NCBI GenBank assembly: GCA_964459325.1
Contig: CAYWKU010000064.1
Span: 1-5,726 of the forward strand
Reading direction: 5' to 3'
Origin: CAYWKU01 sp964459325
Lineage (GTDB): Bacteria; RBG-13-61-14; CAYWKU01
Length of the DNA stretch: 5,726 nucleotides
The position numbers and the translations under genes were made by a program. The notes beneath the pieces were generated by a model that did not search any database, was not told the origin of the DNA, and worked only from the letters and a program-made list of their open reading frames with translations. This document shows positions 5,577 through 5,726 of the stretch, in pieces (position 1 is the stretch's first letter; each line of letters begins with the position of its first letter).

Positions 5577-5619
5577 CAAGGGGTTTTAACCCCTTGAAAT
5601 TCAAGGGGTGAAGCCCCTT
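5577..5619. repeat. Four-arm alternating palindrome cluster
   Basis: CAAGGGG (5577-5583), CCCCTTG (5590-5596), CAAGGGG (5602-5608) and CCCCTT (5614-5619) alternate with 5-6 nt between them. Any neighbouring pair can form a hairpin: arms 1-2 extend to GGGGTT/AACCCC, arms 2-3 to about 8 bp, arms 3-4 with loop TGAAG. Such mutually exclusive stems are typical of REP-like intergenic palindromes. It could also stop transcription arriving from either side, though no T-run follows directly. Confidence 0.65.
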
Positions 5620-5663
5620 ATCTTCTCCGATTGCGAAAAATGTTACTGCTCATAATAGAGCGA

Positions 5664-5703
5664 ATGCTGTCCAACCAAATATTTTTATTGGACAGGGTTG
5701 ATA
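5664..5703. repeat. Hairpin-forming dispersed repeat, copy C
   Basis: CTGTCCAA (5667-5674) pairs with TTGGACAG (5688-5695) around a 13-nt AT-rich centre. ATGCTGTCCAA (5664-5674) equals 18-28, and 5683-5703 equals 38-58 over 21 bases, in the same orientation. The copy is one base shorter than copy A in the loop. It lies about 5.65 kb from copy A, so the gene block is bracketed by direct copies. Confidence 0.75.
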
Positions 5704-5726
5704 TTCCCTAATTTTTTACACTTCCC

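Larger units (their letters stand above)
5338..5726. other. Gene-free, palindrome-rich intergenic region
   Basis: No ORF here has a ribosome site or recognisable product. The region holds the PilZ promoter, hairpin repeat copies B and C, a half copy ATGCTGTC (5414-5421), an inverted repeat CCACTGA (5484-5490)/TCAGTGG (5523-5529), GTCT (5565-5568)/AGAC (5574-5577), and the AAGGGG/CCCCTT palindrome cluster. It looks like accumulated small dispersed repeats with no gene beneath them. Confidence 0.6.

Noticed and set aside
5438..5703. CRISPR-like array from the repeated ATGCTGTCC units
   Set aside because: Spacing is irregular, the units are full palindromes, and there are too few copies without uniform spacers.

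Overview
The window looks like a chromosomal segment from a Gram-negative, probably anaerobic or facultative respiring bacterium. The Rieske/cytochrome b/multihaem cytochrome c gene set, the frequent ATA (Ile) and AGG (Arg) codons and the PilZ sensor gene would fit Desulfobacterota, Nitrospirota or a related lineage. This placement is an inference and no marker gene settles it.

Left part, + strand. A hairpin-forming repeat (18-58) and an AT-rich leader with a second strong stem-loop (154-189) precede a compact three-gene operon: a Rieske [2Fe-2S] protein (253-687), a full-length cytochrome b (752-1876) and a nine-haem cytochrome c with a C-terminal membrane anchor (1878-3161). Together they encode a cytochrome bc/b6f-like quinol oxidoreductase in which a nonahaem cytochrome stands in the place of cytochrome c1 or f. 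Quinol would be oxidised at the cytochrome b Qo site, one electron going through the Rieske cluster to the periplasmic haem wire and the other across the membrane through the b haems. Rieske box 2 lacks the potential-raising Ser, which suggests a low-potential (menaquinol) enzyme. The cytochrome b has b6-type haem ligand spacing but lacks the Cys that holds haem ci.

Middle. Between the operon and the convergent genes lies a roughly 168-bp non-coding element (3166-3333) with long imperfect terminal inverted repeats. It is flanked by TGATAAG at 3159-3165 and 3333-3339, as expected of a target-site duplication. It sits exactly between the stop codon of the cytochrome gene and the operon's intrinsic terminator (3340-3363), so it reads as a MITE-like insertion into the 3' UTR.

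Right part, - strand. Two genes 47 bp apart form a probable operon read leftward. The first (5337-4549) is a PilZ domain with both c-di-GMP-binding motifs fused to an SRPBCC/START-like lipid-binding domain. The second (4501-3368) encodes two gapless 178-residue copies of one domain, about half identical, tentatively like the DUF2378/V4R/HNOB-type sensory fold. A plausible sigma-70 promoter lies at 5371-5398.

Right end. The 389 bp from 5338 to the end contain no gene I can support. They hold further copies of the CTGTCC...GGACAG hairpin repeat (one nearly matching the copy at the left end) and a cluster of alternating AAGGGG/CCCCTT palindromes, so the locus is rich in small palindromic dispersed repeats. 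No CRISPR array, tRNA, rRNA or transposase gene was seen.
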